Source: Viscum album
Lineage: Eukaryota; Streptophyta; Magnoliopsida; Santalales; Viscaceae
DNA length: 64,000 nt
Reading direction: 5' to 3'
NCBI GenBank assembly: GCA_963277665.1
Contig: OY728166.1
Location: forward strand, 1,073,870,014-1,073,934,013
The notes beneath the pieces are model-generated. The model made no database searches, was not told the DNA's origin, and saw only the letters and a program-made list of their open reading frames with translations. The position numbers and the translations under genes are program-made. This document shows, piece by piece, positions 48,857 to 60,915 of the stretch (its first letter is position 1; every line of letters begins with the position of its first letter).

Positions 48857-49910
48857 ATGGCTGGTAAGATGATGACTCTGGTTAACAACTAATGTGAAGA
48901 TCACTGTGATGACTGTGAAAATGAGATGTCCAATCTGATGGGAGCAAGAATCACAAACTTTGTCACACTTATCTCTCAGTTAACTCAAGATTTGAATAGA
49001 AACATGGGTCAAGAAGAACGTTAAACCCCACCCCCACCCCCCAATAAAGAACAAGTCACTACCGAGAGCTTCATGAGACAAAGGCGTCATACTTTTAATG
49101 GATCATCTGATCCCTCAATCGCTAAACAATGTATCAACTCCTTTGAAATGATTTCTCCATCCTTCAATGTTCCAAACAAGAGAAGGTTCTTCTAGCTACT
49201 TATCGTATGGAAGGTGAATCCGATAAATGGAGGACATTTATCAAAAATACAAAGCCCGAATAAGATATTGAGGTGTTGGAATAGAAGGATATCCGAATGA
49301 TTTTTTTGATAAATATTTTCCACGCACCCTCCAATATAAGATGGAAAGGGACTTCCTAGATCTCAAGTAAAAAGACGAAGAATCTGTTAGAGCGTACGAG
49401 GAAAAATTCACAAGGATTACACGATACGCCTTCATCTTTGTCATTACCCTCGAATTTAGGGTTGACCACTTCTTTGGTGGGATGAAACCTAGCCTACAGA
49501 AAGCGCTGGCAATCCGTGACTTTGACAGCTATGAGGAAATTGTCTGATGTGCCCTCAAGGTTGAAATGAAGATCAGAAAATCTCAAGGGTATCATGGGGA
49601 TAAGAACCGTAAGGTGGAATTCAATGTTGGCAGACTGATGGATAAATCCAATAGTGCTAAGAAGATCCATCACCCCACTTTCCAAAGGTGCGGAAAGAAG
49701 CACCTCAGAAATTTCCTGAAGGGGAAGAGAAAATACTTTAGGTGTGGAAGAGAAGGGAACCTGGCTATTAAATATCGGAAAAAAGGGCCCACAACTACGA
49801 TAGAGTAGTTTAATTCTCTCTTTGAACCTCCAAGAATGGTTCATTGCTACAACTAGAAAGAACGAGGGCATATTACAAATCAGTTCCCTAAGCCAAGGGT
49901 TTTTTGAGGC
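48857..49910 (+). pseudogene. Element B gag, broken
   Basis: ATG at 48857 is the first plausible start. A coil-like NLMGARITNFVTLISQLTQ precedes RRHTFNGSSDPSIAKQCINS, the start of the gag domain. Then ESVRAYEEKFTRITRYAF and VDHFFGGMKPSLQKALAI follow in another frame. Knuckles are CGKKHLRNFL, YFRCGREGNLAIKYRKK and a HCYN.KERGHI form; several cysteines are missing. At least two frame changes and several stops. Confidence 0.83.
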
Positions 49911-50462
49911 AACCAACAACCTCCAAGGCATCAAGGGTGAGATTTTTCCATCACTACTACCAAAGTGAAACCTGAAAACGAAGTTGTGACAGGTACACTA
50001 GTTATTCATTCAAGAATAGAGAACATAATATTTGATTCAGGTTCTACTCATTCTTTTATATCTATAAAGTTTAGTAGAACAATCCCAGCACCACCACAAA
50101 TCATAGAAGTGAAGATGTCGATGAGTACGAAAAATGGGGCAAAAATTGAATCCCATGAGTATAACTCCTCCTCTGTCATAATTTGTGGATTAAGCTTCCC
50201 AGCGAACCTCATCATACTCCCTCTATTAAAATTTGATGCAATGTTTTTCATGGATTTTCTTTCTTTATATAGAGCCAACATAAATTTCCATGAGAGGGAA
50301 ATCACTCTCCATGTGGAGAATCGACCCCCGATTCATTACAAGTGCAAGGAGGAAGATGAATATTCCTTAGCTCCATCATCTCAAGAGTGGATATTACTGC
50401 CCTATCATCACGTGTATCTAGATCAGATGATTCAGTCTAAGGAGGAAACCATCCTATAAGAT
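49911..50462 (+). pseudogene. Element B aspartic protease, nearly open
   Basis: From 49965 to 50459 the frame is open. GTLVIHSRIENIIFDSGST and HSFISIKF contain an intact D-S-G active site. LIILPLLKFDAMFFMDFLS is the flap-to-end segment (family: DVILGMDWL). It stays in frame with RT after a single stop at 50457-50459. Confidence 0.88.
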
Positions 50463-51370
50463 ATGCCTATTGTGAGGAAATTCTCTAAAGTGTTTCTCGA
50501 GGAATTTTCTGGTCTTTCTCCTAGAAAGGATGTTAAATTCTCAATTGATCTTATACTTGGGGCATTTCCAATATCGAAGACTCCATATAAAATGGCTATA
50601 GTTTATCTTGAGGAGCTAAAGAAACTACTACAGGAGAATATGGATAAAGGTTTTATATGCCCAAGTGCTTCACCATAGGGTGAACCAGTCCTCTTCATCA
50701 AGAAGAAGGATGGGTCAATGTTCCTTTGCAGCGATTATCATGAGCTTAAAAAAATCATGATAAAGAAAAAATATCCTCTCCCACTAATTGATGACTTGTT
50801 CGATCAGCTACATGAAGAACAATACTTCTTCAAGGTGGATTGAAGTCGGGATATTATCAAGTAAGGGTGAATAAGGAAGATATCCCCAAGACTGCTTTTC
50901 GTACAATATACGGGCACTATGAATTTATAGTAATGACTTTGGGAATCACTAATTCTCCACCAATATTCATGGACTTTATGGATAGAGTCTTTAGGGATTA
51001 CCTCAAAAACTTTGTAGTAGTCTCTATAGATGATATTCTGATATACTCCAAAACCAAGTAGGATCATGAGGATCATATAAGAACTGTACTAGATACCTCG
51101 AGGAAGGAGAATCTCTATGTAAAGTACAGAAATTGTGAGTTCTTCTTGAAGGAGGTCTCATTCATGGGTCATATCATCACAACCAATGGGATATATATGG
51201 ATCCCACCAAAACAGATGCAATTGAGGGATGGCCAAGGCCAACATTGGTAACGAATATCCGTAGCTTCTTAGGGTTAGCTGGATATTATCAATGATTTGT
51301 GAGAAAATTTCTCATAATTTTCCAACCATATTACCAAGATAACTCGGAAGGGAGTAAAGATTGGATGGAG
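50463..51370 (+). pseudogene. Element B reverse transcriptase, broken
   Basis: MPIVRKFSKVFLEEFSGLSP leads in. Then LLQENMDKGFICPSASP (stop TAG where the family has TGG) and [37 protein letters not shown] one-base change near 50838 shifts the frame; from 50840 it reads [39 protein letters not shown] and [15 protein letters not shown] with intact catalytic aspartates. MGHIITTNGIYMDPTKTDAI and FLGLAGYYQ finish the domain. Confidence 0.9.
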
Positions 51371-52050
51371 TAATGAATGCAAATAAATCTTTAAGGAGTT
51401 GAAAATAAGTCTTATCACTACGCTCGTCCTCACTTTAACCACAAGTGGAGAACTTTATGTTGTATTCAGTGATGATTCGAAGAAGGTCCTGGGATGTGTG
51501 TTGATGCAAAATGACAAAGTCACTGCCTATGCTTCAAGGCAATTTAATGTTCATGAACAGAACTATCCAACACATAACCTTGAGTTGGCTGTAGTGATCT
51601 TAGCTTTGAAAATTTGGTGGCATAATCTATTTGGGGAGAAGTGTGAAATATATATGTACCACAAAAGCCTCAAGTATATATTCAAATAGAAATAGTTGAA
51701 CATGTGCCAATGAAGATGGTTAGAGCTGATCAAAGACTATGACTGCTCAATCCATTACCACCCTGGGAAAGCAAACAAGGCGGCAGATGCCCTAAGTAGA
51801 AAGGACCTAGTGATTCTATCATTGATGATAATTGAAAAGGATCCAATCTTCTTAGATTTGAGGAAGATGGACATGAGAATCATAATTAAGGGAACATTAT
51901 CAATCCTTTCACAAATGATTTCTCAACTGTCACTTTTGGAAAGGTTAAAGGATTCTTAAAAGGACGATGTGGGAATTCGGGAAAAAGTGGAAGCTATCAG
52001 AAAAAGGAAATCCTTGGAATTTAATGTTAATGAATAAGTAATTGTGAGAT
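51371..52050 (+). pseudogene. Element B RNase H, broken
   Basis: 51399-51689 is open: [40 protein letters not shown] and [11 protein letters not shown]. The first site is S-D-D where D-A-S is usual. After a stop come [20 protein letters not shown] and ADALSRKDL in the same frame. The rest is the linker to integrase. Confidence 0.87.
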
Positions 52051-52800
52051 TTGGGAAAAGACTATGTGTTCCATCAAGTTTGGAGCTGAAGAAGGAACTT
52101 TTGGATAATGCACATAGTTCAAATTTCTCTATTTACCTAGGAAACACAAAGATGTATTGAGACCTCCAAGAGAATTATTGGTGGGATAATATGAAGAAGG
52201 ATATCATTGAATATACATCAAAGTGCCAGGTGTGTTGGAAATTGATGTCATAGAGGCAGGAGTCTAAGGGGATGATGCAACCATTGACCATACGAGAATG
52301 GAAATGGGAGAACATCACCATGGATTTAGTCACCAGACATCTGAAGACATCCAAAGGCAACAATGCAATCTGGTTTTTTGTGGATCATCTTATAAAAGTT
52401 TCACACTTCATTGCTATTTGGGAGGATTTCTCATTGGATAAACTAAAACATATATATATTAGGGAAGTGGTAAGGCTGCATGGATTACCACTATCTATTA
52501 TGTCTGATCGAGATCCAAGATTCACCTCTATGTTTTGGAAGAGTCTTCAACATGCTCTAAATACTGAACTGAACTTCAGTACGGCCTATCATCCTCAAAC
52601 TGAGGGCCAATCTGAGCGAACTATCCAAACACTTGAGGACATGTTGAGAGGGTTCTCAATATACTTTAAATGAGGATGGGATCAACATCTTATTCTGGTT
52701 GAGTTCTCTTATAATAACAGTATCCACTCGAGCATCCAAATGGCACCATATGAAGACCTTTATGGGGAAAGGTGCAGAACACTGGACTGTTGGTATAAGG
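52051..52800 (+). pseudogene. Element B integrase zinc finger and core, broken
   Basis: Zinc-finger region: LLDNAHSSNFSIYLGNTKMY then KCQVCWKLMS. Core 52272-52673 is open with NITMDLVTRHLK, IMSDRDPRFTSMFWKSLQHA, STAYHPQTEGQSERTIQTLE; all three D, D, E residues are present. It continues past one stop to VEFSYNNSIHSSIQMAPYE. It is in frame with RNase H (51399). Confidence 0.9.
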
Positions 52801-53370
52801 TTGGTGAGCGTAGGCTTCTTTGGATCAGAAATGGTCAAAGAAATGGTGGATAAGGTGAAAAAAATTCAGTATCATATCAAGGCATCCCAGATTCGACAGA
52901 AGAGTTATGCAGATAACTGTCGATGAGAACTTGAGTTTAAAGTTGGAGACATGGTATTTCTATGCATATCTCCATAGAAGAAGGTCATGTGGTTTGGAAA
53001 CAAAGGGAAGTTAAGTCCAAGGTACATCATCCCCTTAAAGATTCTTGATTGTGTTGGGGTTTTGGCTGATCGACTAGCACTTCCACCTACCATGGCCAAA
53101 GTACATGATGTCTTTCATGTATCCTTCTCAAGGAAGTATATACCAGACCCTTCACATGTAATCTCTTCAGAGGTGGTACAGTTAGAGGATGATCTTTCTT
53201 ATGAAGAGAAACCAGTGAAGATCATAGATCGTATGGAAAAAGTTCTATGAAATAAGACAATGCACCTCATCAAGGTGTTGTAAGGAAAACACAAGTTTGA
53301 AGAAGCGATGTGGGAATCTGAGAAAATAATGAACTAGAGTTACCCACATCTGTTTTAGTGAGGGAAAAAG
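52801..53370 (+). pseudogene. Element B integrase C-terminus with chromodomain-like tail, broken
   Basis: A frameshift near 52800 moves reading to the frame with KASQIRQKSYADNCR, FKVGDMVFLCISP and KLSPRYIIPLKILDCVG, LADRLALPPTMAKVHDVFHV. Then LSYEEKPVKIIDRMEKVL, stop, and KTMHLIKVL.GKHKFEEAMWESE. The last segment is the chromodomain-like tail, with a stop where the aromatic W usually stands. Confidence 0.87.
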
Positions 53371-53393
53371 AAATTTGAAGGGTGAAATTTATT

Positions 53394-53406
53394 AAGGGGT
53401 GAAGAT
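53394..53406 (+). other. Element B polypurine tract
   Basis: AAGGGGTGAAGAT immediately before TGTAACGACC of the 3' LTR. Confidence 0.85.
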
Positions 53407-53611
53407 TGTAACGACCAAAACTTTTATTAATGGAAATTCCTCTTGATATAATTAAATGCATCTTTAGGTTAAATGTTCATATAAAATGTCAACGTATTTG
53501 GTTTTATGATAAGAATTGTGACCGTTGCTAATATAATCATTGAGCAGTGATCACATGATTAGTATAAATATATGGTTTTACCAAATCCAATTTACTTAGA
53601 CAAAGGAAGCG

Positions 53612-53881
53612 ATGACCTCATCCAGTAGACGTGCCGCATAAGAAGCCCATTTGTCAGAGCTCGAAAAGAAAGTTGCATCATTGGGCTTCGATCTAGACCA
53701 AGTCCAAGCTGAGCTTGAATATGTTAAGTTTGAGTGGGACCGCCTACGAGAGAAGTGGAAGTGGATTGAGATTACCATACAAGCAATGTTATCTGAGCCA
53801 CCCCAAGAGTCTGTCACCATCACACACCTAATTCTTCAGTCTTATGCGGGTGTTATAAGGGGTTATGTAAGAAGACCCTAG
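53612..53881 (+). pseudogene. U3-encoded small coiled-coil ORF, right LTR copy
   Basis: A 270-bp frame from ATG (53612) to TAG (53879-53881) begins MTSSSRRAA and is interrupted only by TAA at codon 10 (53639-53641). After it come SELEKKVASLGFDLDQVQAE and LEYVKFEWDRLREKWKWIEI, with L/V/F/I spacing typical of a heptad coiled coil. A proline-containing SEPPQESVTITHL segment and a basic RGYVRRP end follow. It lies about 205 bp into the LTR, upstream of the TATA box, so in U3 and in the sense direction, like the accessory genes in the U3 of some retroviruses by position only. I recognise no family. It could be a captured gene piece. Confidence 0.5.
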
Positions 53882-54783
53882 TACTATGACAATGTACATT
53901 ATTTTTGTATAAAGAATGTGCCTTCATTTTATTATTGTTACTTTATAATTTTTTTTTAAAGCACAAATAGAATTTATAGTAAATATTAAATTAAGAAATC
54001 TATTTTAATGAATTAATATATTTTTGAATTAAATAAAATTTTAAGAAAATATTATTATTAAATAAATTTTTATTAAATATAAACGATCATATAATATTAT
54101 GAATGCAATTTTAATTTTTATTATGCTTTGAAAACTGTTTTTGTCGAAACCCATGAATTTTCGGTAAATGTCATTTTTTTTAAAGTAAAAATTAAAAAAT
54201 TTATAAAATTATTTTGATAAAATGAATATTATTTTTGGAATCATGACATCAAAATTATCCAATGGTGAATTTTCCATAATTTTCTGAGACAGACACATTT
54301 TTGGGTAAAAAATTAAATACTGGTTAAATAGATAATGTGTTTTATGACATCATAATGACCCAATAGTGAGGTAATAAAATACTGTAAACATTATTTTCGG
54401 CCAATATATGTTTTACCATTCAAATTATGTGATTTTTTATTTTTTTATTTATTTTAAAAAGCTTTTATGGACCCTCAAAGACTTATAAAACATTTTCTAT
54501 TTTTAGATTATTTTTCTTGAGAGTGTGACTCACCTCTACATAAGAAACCCTATTATTTTATGAAGTTAGGCCATTGGAATTATAAAATATTGTTTTCCTA
54601 TTCACTTTGGAAAATACCATTGTTACAAACCATGGTCTGGTTTGTGGTATAGATTAGTTTAATGTGAGGTGTCCCAAACCTAAATAAAAAATAATTCCCT
54701 CTCATTTCCTATATAAACACACCTAATATCCCACTTAAACTTCACTAAAATCCTTAGGAGTTAGAAAAAACCCTTACCTCCTC

Positions 54784-54795
54784 TCTATATAATCC
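54784..54795 (+). promoter_or_regulatory. TATA box, element B right LTR
   Basis: CTCTATATAATCC, conserved with 47098-47107. A second TATATAAAC at 54711-54718 is changed to TATAGAAAC in the left LTR. Confidence 0.5.
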
Positions 54796-56043
54796 TCCCA
54801 AGGTGCCCCAATATCCCAAGGAGCCTCTCTCAAGCCTCTCCCATGCCTTTGGGATCACACTTCCAAGTAATGGTTTTTTTCCTTTCTCATTTTTGTCCAA
54901 TATTCTTTAAATTGTTATGCCCTTTTAATTTCAATTATAATTATTGGCGTATGGTTTAAAACCTCTCCCATACTTCCATAATTATTTTTGAATTATTTTA
55001 TACCCCTTTATCTCTCATTAAATGCCTCCCATGTACACTTTTTACTATGCCAAAATTCTGAAAAGAATTTCTCTCCCCTCATTTACATTCATGAAATTAT
55101 TTTATATCATGAATCTAAATTCCATTAAATTTGTTGGGACATGTATATATATGAAACCTTACTGTAAATGTCATTTAAATATTATGAGACACCCCTTTCT
55201 CTCTCATCAACCATTTTTCATGAGTTCCTATGGTATGCTGTTATGCTGCCAAAATTGCACCGCGCTTTTCCAAGCCAAAGTCATTGTGTAGTGAATACCA
55301 TACCCATTTATCAATAAAGGGTATTCACCTTTATGCACATTTACTTATTGTTTAAATAGTTTCATGTATGTATTACACATTCCTTTATTGTTGAATAAAT
55401 GATTATGTTGAATGATTCAATGTTTTATGATCCTTGTGACACACTTATGCATGAAGTGAAATGTTTAAGAAGGGTGCACCCTGATAACACTCCAATGCCT
55501 TGGGTAAAGTAAAGTATCATGATAAATCATGTTAAATGGGGGTCGAATCATGCTAATTCAAGTGTATTGAGGTTTTAATCTTCATTTATGTGCAATGAGG
55601 GTTTACTCAAGCTCCATGTGCAATGAGCCTTGGATCATGCTAATTCCATGTTAAGTGTGGTTGCCACATTTCCATGTTATGATTATCATGCCTTATCATG
55701 AATTTATGTTCATTTTATCTTGTTCTCCATTTATATTCCTATTGTATAACTTGTATTTTATTCCTCATGTTATTCCATGTTTATTCCCTTATTAGGCTTA
55801 ACATCTCACCCTTTTCTTATGCATGTCCTCAGGTTATCCCATGAAATGCTATGTACGAGGGAATATAGTGGTCATGTAAAGGAAGTTTTCAATAAAGATG
55901 TTGTGTGTTTTATTTTCTAAGATGTTATGTAATCTTACTAAGCCAAAAATACACTAGACCTCTCATTCTTCAATGTTGTATCAAGTGAAGATTTTATGTA
56001 ATAAATTAGGTTTAAGTGAGTAATTAAAAGAAGGGTTGTTATA

Positions 56044-56872
56044 AACATCATTTGAGAACCCCTTATCATCCAGAATCTGAGAGGTTGTTAGAATATACTT
56101 TCTAGGTTAGAGAATACATGTTAAAGTCATTATAATTTTACGTTCAAGGTATGTGAGATTAGTATTTACCTTAGGTAGAGATTTATTATAAAAATAAAAT
56201 TCATTAATGTATTCAAATGGAATTGCATGATGTTATATGGAAAGAGATTCCTTATTATTACTTTTTGGGATGGAGTTTTTGAATTTAATATAGTATGATC
56301 ATAAATATTTGAGAAGACAATGAAAAAAGTAAACATTATTAAAACCCATATTAAAGAATATAAAAATTGGAAAAATATCAATGCCGTTAATTAGAGGAAT
56401 TATTTTGAATTTTAGGTGGTAGATCATGCTTTCTTGACGGTATATCCATGCATGTGTGTTATATTATTCTATATGAAATAAAAACTAACTGCTTGGTACA
56501 TTGGATATTTTGAAATCTAGAAATGAAATGGAGTTGTGTCTTACTATTTTCAAATGTAACCTATCCTTTATAAAGTACATGATTGGTTTGATATCTCTTT
56601 TTTAAAGAATTATATTCCATACTCGACACATGTGATCATTTATGATGAAATAGAATTGAAAATTCATTTATATTACTATGAATATCCTATCAAGATTCTG
56701 GACACTAGATAACATGTGTTATGGAATAAGATGACTCCGCTTGTTAAGGGACATTGGAAAAAATCACAAGACAGAGGAGTAGATGTCGGAAGATGAGGAA
56801 ATTATGATGAATAACTACCCAAATGTATTCCTAATGTGACATTTAAAAAAATTAATGGATGATATATTTTGA
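56044..56872 (+). pseudogene. Element A integrase, 3' part with chromodomain-like tail, broken
   Basis: HHLRTPYHPESERLLEYTF is the Y-H-P-x-x-x-S-E-R segment with the third catalytic glutamate, following from 45717 once element B is removed. Near 56620-56700 STHVIIYDEIELKIHLYYYE and YPIKILDTR, then HVLWNKMTPLVKGHWKKSQ, are the C-terminal and chromodomain-like parts. The region between is mostly unreadable. Confidence 0.77.
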
Positions 56873-56884
56873 TTGAGGGAATAA
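56873..56884 (+). other. Element A polypurine tract
   Basis: TTGAGGGAATAA before TGTAACACCA of the 3' LTR; weakened by mutation. Confidence 0.6.
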
Positions 56885-59800
56885 TGTAACACCACATCAT
56901 TTAACTGTATGTCTCTTTTTAAATAAATTTAATCTCATCGATAGATTGTGTTGAACACAAGCCCAAGTTCATACAAACCATGATCTTTTATTATGTGAAC
57001 ATTATTATATAGATGTAAATATTTGTGATTATAAACAAGAATAAAGAAATTATGTAAATTAATATGTTTAAACATTTATAAAATAATTTCATTGGTCATG
57101 AATATAAATATTTTGAAAGTAAAAGAAATTCTTTTCAGAAAAAAATATTTATTAATTAAAATTAAATTTAATTAGTCACTATTTATGAATTATTTTAATT
57201 AATTTTACATATTAAATATTCAATCAAATGTTTTAAAATTCATCTAATTTTTTTCTAGGCATAGGATAAAAATAAATATAGTTTTATGTTTAAAACTATA
57301 TTATCCTAAAATACAATTTTTTCCTTTTTGTGAAAATGTTTTAAAAATAATTTTTAAAATATAAATAAATTTATGCTTGAAAATTGGATTAAATATTGAT
57401 AATAAATAGGTTAAAATTTGGAAAATAGTTTCCTTTTATTTTTAGTTAATATGAATAGTAACTAGGGTGAAATTGATCACCTTTGTAAAAAGTAAATCTA
57501 GTAAATCTAGATTAAAACTAAGTGATAAGGTTATAATATTTCATATTAATAATTATTTTATGAATTAAATTACCAAAATAACATCTTAGGGTCTAAATTT
57601 ATATTTGTAATCGATGATCGTCTATAAAAATTACCAATATGAAATTTAAATCAAAGAAAGTTATAAAATGTCACTCTCTTAGTTTTAAATATATATTATG
57701 TGTATTCAAAGGGAAACAAATTTGAAGGAATATAAATGTTAGTTTTTTGAAAAATTAAATTATATTCATGATGATAATTTATTTTAATTTTTGTCTAATT
57801 GCATAATAGCACCAAATTGCTTTTGCAACACTAAAACAATATTTATTCAATTAATTAAAAACTAAAATAAATGATATTAAAAATTTTAAAAGTGATATAA
57901 TTTAAGTAATTTATATTATTACATTATTTTTTAGATGAATATGAAATATTATTGATGTGTAAATTTATTATATTCTAAATACCACTTTTTCTTGATGTAT
58001 TTAAAGTCAACATAATTGAATTGTGTGTAAATTGTCATTATTGATAATTTTTCAAAATAATAATTTATTAAATTATATAAAAATCATTACAATTTGGTAA
58101 TAGGATATTTGGGTATGTTATGGTCTAAAGTCTCATTAATTTTCAATTTTTCGAGTCAATAGTTAAATTATATGTAAAATTATAACCCTTTAAGAGTGAA
58201 AAATACATTACCATGGTTATTGGTAAAATAAGTTAACTAAGGGTTTAATCTAAAAATGTGGATTAAATCACCAGAAACATCCATCAAATTTTTTATTATT
58301 TTATGATATTAAAACTATATAATACTCTATTTTCAAACACCTTTCCATTTGTAAGCACTTGTTATAGATAAAGAATTTATTATAATTTAATATTTCATGA
58401 AATTTCATACCTGCCCCTCACCTCTATTATTGAATGGACACCCCTTCCTTCACATATTTACACCATTTTGAGAAACCTAGCTTCAATAATCCAAAAAAAT
58501 TACTCTTTTGGACATCAATATCCACATTTTTTATGTTCTTGTATCCTTAAATTGAAATCTATATGTTACATAAGAAATGATCAAAAGAATTTATCCAGAA
58601 TAAGAGCTAATTATCTTATCAGAACTCTTTCAATACATTTATTCTTATAACTATTCTAAATCAAATTAATTTATCATAAAATAATAAATTCAGTATCGTA
58701 AATATAATTAAATTTTATTATGGTTATAACCCAACATTACCACCCCCTTAGTTCCCATCAAATGGGAAGCAAAATTATAGCTTGTGCATACATATGGATT
58801 ACCGTCTCCACAAAGCTATAAAATTAATTTTTCATCAAAATATTTATGGATGAGTATTATTATAGTATTAATGTACATATATCATAATTACTTCATTTAA
58901 ATACCTTTATAATGATAATATCACAAAAACCTCCTTACTTATCAATTCATTGAGAAATGATAATATTGTTAATGCGTATGTGTGGACTACCACCACGATA
59001 ATGTGATATGATTTTTTTTCATTTATATTTTACTTGGATGATAATGATGATTGATGTTATGAATATATATAATTTTTATGATATAATAATTATTCTATAA
59101 TTTTTAATTATTATTTAATTTTCTTTCGTTCCATCCATCAACCAGCGAAAACAATGTTCAAGCGTACATACGACCTACAATCTCCCTGTAAAATGTAATT
59201 AATTTCATATCTATAACTTTTTCGGATTACTATAAATACTTATATAATGAATATATATTATATTTATATAATTATTAATATTATGTATATTATGGATCCT
59301 CGATAAAATTATAAATACCAAAACTAATGAACCAAAACAAACATGAAAAATGAAGTGGTTATTACTTAAAATAATAGTGTTAACAATGAATGTTTAATAA
59401 ATGAGTGTTAAAAAACTACAAGTACTCCATAAGTAGTATCATATATAATATTATGGTTATTTAATAGATTTATAATAAAAATATATTAATTATATAGTGG
59501 GTTTTAACATTTATAAAGGAAATTGGTCTGATGATAAGGGATTATTTTACAATCACATCATTACTCGGGATTGTTTATGTTTAATTACCCAAAGGGATGA
59601 TTTTTTTTATTTTATATTAATTTTTTCCTTATTTTTAAATAATATTTATATTAATATCTAATTATTTATTAATGAAATTTTTCTATGTTTTACTTTTTAC
59701 CAAATGGTTTTAAATGAATCATCTTATCATTTTCTGTATAATGTACTTCTTAACATTTTTACAATAGTAAAAAAGAAAAACATTTCTAACATATAATGAA

Positions 59801-60915
59801 TAAGAATATTTTCCTTCCATCAGGAATAATATTTTCTTTTAATATTACTTTACATGTTTAAATGTTTATTTGAAAATATTTTTTTCCCTTCATATTTTAA
59901 ATGTTTTAAAAAAATACTTCAAAGTGAAATGAGTTTTTTTCTCATGATATTTTTAATGATCTATTTAATGTATTTTTATCTACATCAATATCATATGCTG
60001 AATATTATTTTTTAATGAGGTTATTCTTTTATGATATTATGTACCATATCTTATTAGAAGGTTTATAATTAGTTTTATTGGTAATATAATATTTTGATAC
60101 AATTCACCACATTAATTTGGATAATTTAGAGTAATGTCTATTGATTAGGGTTAAATATTAACATTTCATATGCCAGATTCAATAAAAATGTTTTTATTGA
60201 TTATTCTTCACCCCTTTCCCATGAGTAATTAGTTGGACATACTAATTGATGGGAGGGCCCTATATAGATCCTAGATGCATAGCTGGGTCTAATGAGACAA
60301 AATAATTTGGGTATTGAATGAGGACATACCCATTTATATAAGATTTCTTACCACGAGACCTAGATGATAAGTATATGATTTCAAACATTAGAAATTTAAT
60401 CATTATAAGAATAGTTATTTTATTTCCATGTGATTATTTTATCTATTATGATATCCATGGATAGGTTTCAAGATCATGTGATTTTATATTTTACATTATT
60501 TTATTATCATTTATTCCTCCAATATTATTATCCAAGATTTTTTTATTAAATGGAATTTATTGTCAGATATTTACCTTGAAATACTATATATGAATTATTT
60601 AATCAAGTTATATACCACTCTATAAAATCCCTTAGTAATCATCAGATCTAACCCCTTTCCTATATTTATTTTTCTATAGGATACCATGAAGTGTATTGTC
60701 AGTAATATAATGGGTCACTCTAAAGGGAATAATGGTGTACTAAAAGAAAATAATATGTTGTGTTTTGTTTTCAAATGTAATATAATATTCAACCATGAAA
60801 CTATATTTCCAAGATTTTTAATCTCTTGATTCTATTGGGATGCGACTTATTGTATCTAGTTCCAATGTAATAAAATAACCACCAATTATGTCATTCTAAG
60901 ATCATGGTCTTTACA
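56885..60915 (+). repeat. Element A 3' LTR
   Basis: Pairs with 16572-20330. It is about 270 bp longer, so indels have built up. The end at 60915 (CTTTACA) is inferred by alignment with the left end (ATTATA). Confidence 0.75.
58782..59190 (+). promoter_or_regulatory. Three-fold LTR motif (element A, right)
   Basis: Copies start near 58782 (TACATATGGATTACCGTCTC), 58974 and 59161, at the same spacing as in the left LTR. Confidence 0.55.

Larger units (their letters stand above)
45718..56043 (+). mobile_element. Element B: full-length Ty3/gypsy (Tekay/Del-like) inserted in element A
   Basis: 10,326 bp with LTRs 45718-48347 and 53407-56043, PBS, PPT and gag to integrase plus chromodomain-like tail on the plus strand. 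Flanks AAAAT (45713-45717) and AACAT (56044-56048) are a target duplication with one change. It splits A's integrase between the S-D-R-D-P segment and the Y-H-P-x-x-x-G-Q-S-E-R segment. All domains are broken, though some stretches are long and readable. It differs in LTR sequence from A, C and D. Confidence 0.9.
53407..56043 (+). repeat. Element B 3' LTR
   Basis: Starts TGTAACGACCAAAAC and ends GGGTTGTTATA. Matches 45718-48347 along its length. Confidence 0.9.
16572..60915 (+). mobile_element. Element A: Ty3/gypsy (Tekay/Del-like), host of nested insertions
   Basis: Long LTRs flank gag, protease, RT, RNase H, integrase and a chromodomain-like tail in gypsy order on the plus strand. The interior is broken twice: element D (22707-44214) in RT and element B (45718-56043) in integrase. 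Without these the element would be about 12.5 kb. The LTRs are strongly diverged by eye, making A the oldest of the nest. The right end (60915) is inferred from a TTACA end aligned with the left LTR's TTATA. Flanks TGCAC and CCCAC agree in three of five bases, so the target duplication is not proven. Confidence 0.82.

Noticed and set aside
49494..49934. 146-codon minus-strand frame
   Set aside because: It is antisense to element B's gag, which has recognisable motifs on the plus strand.
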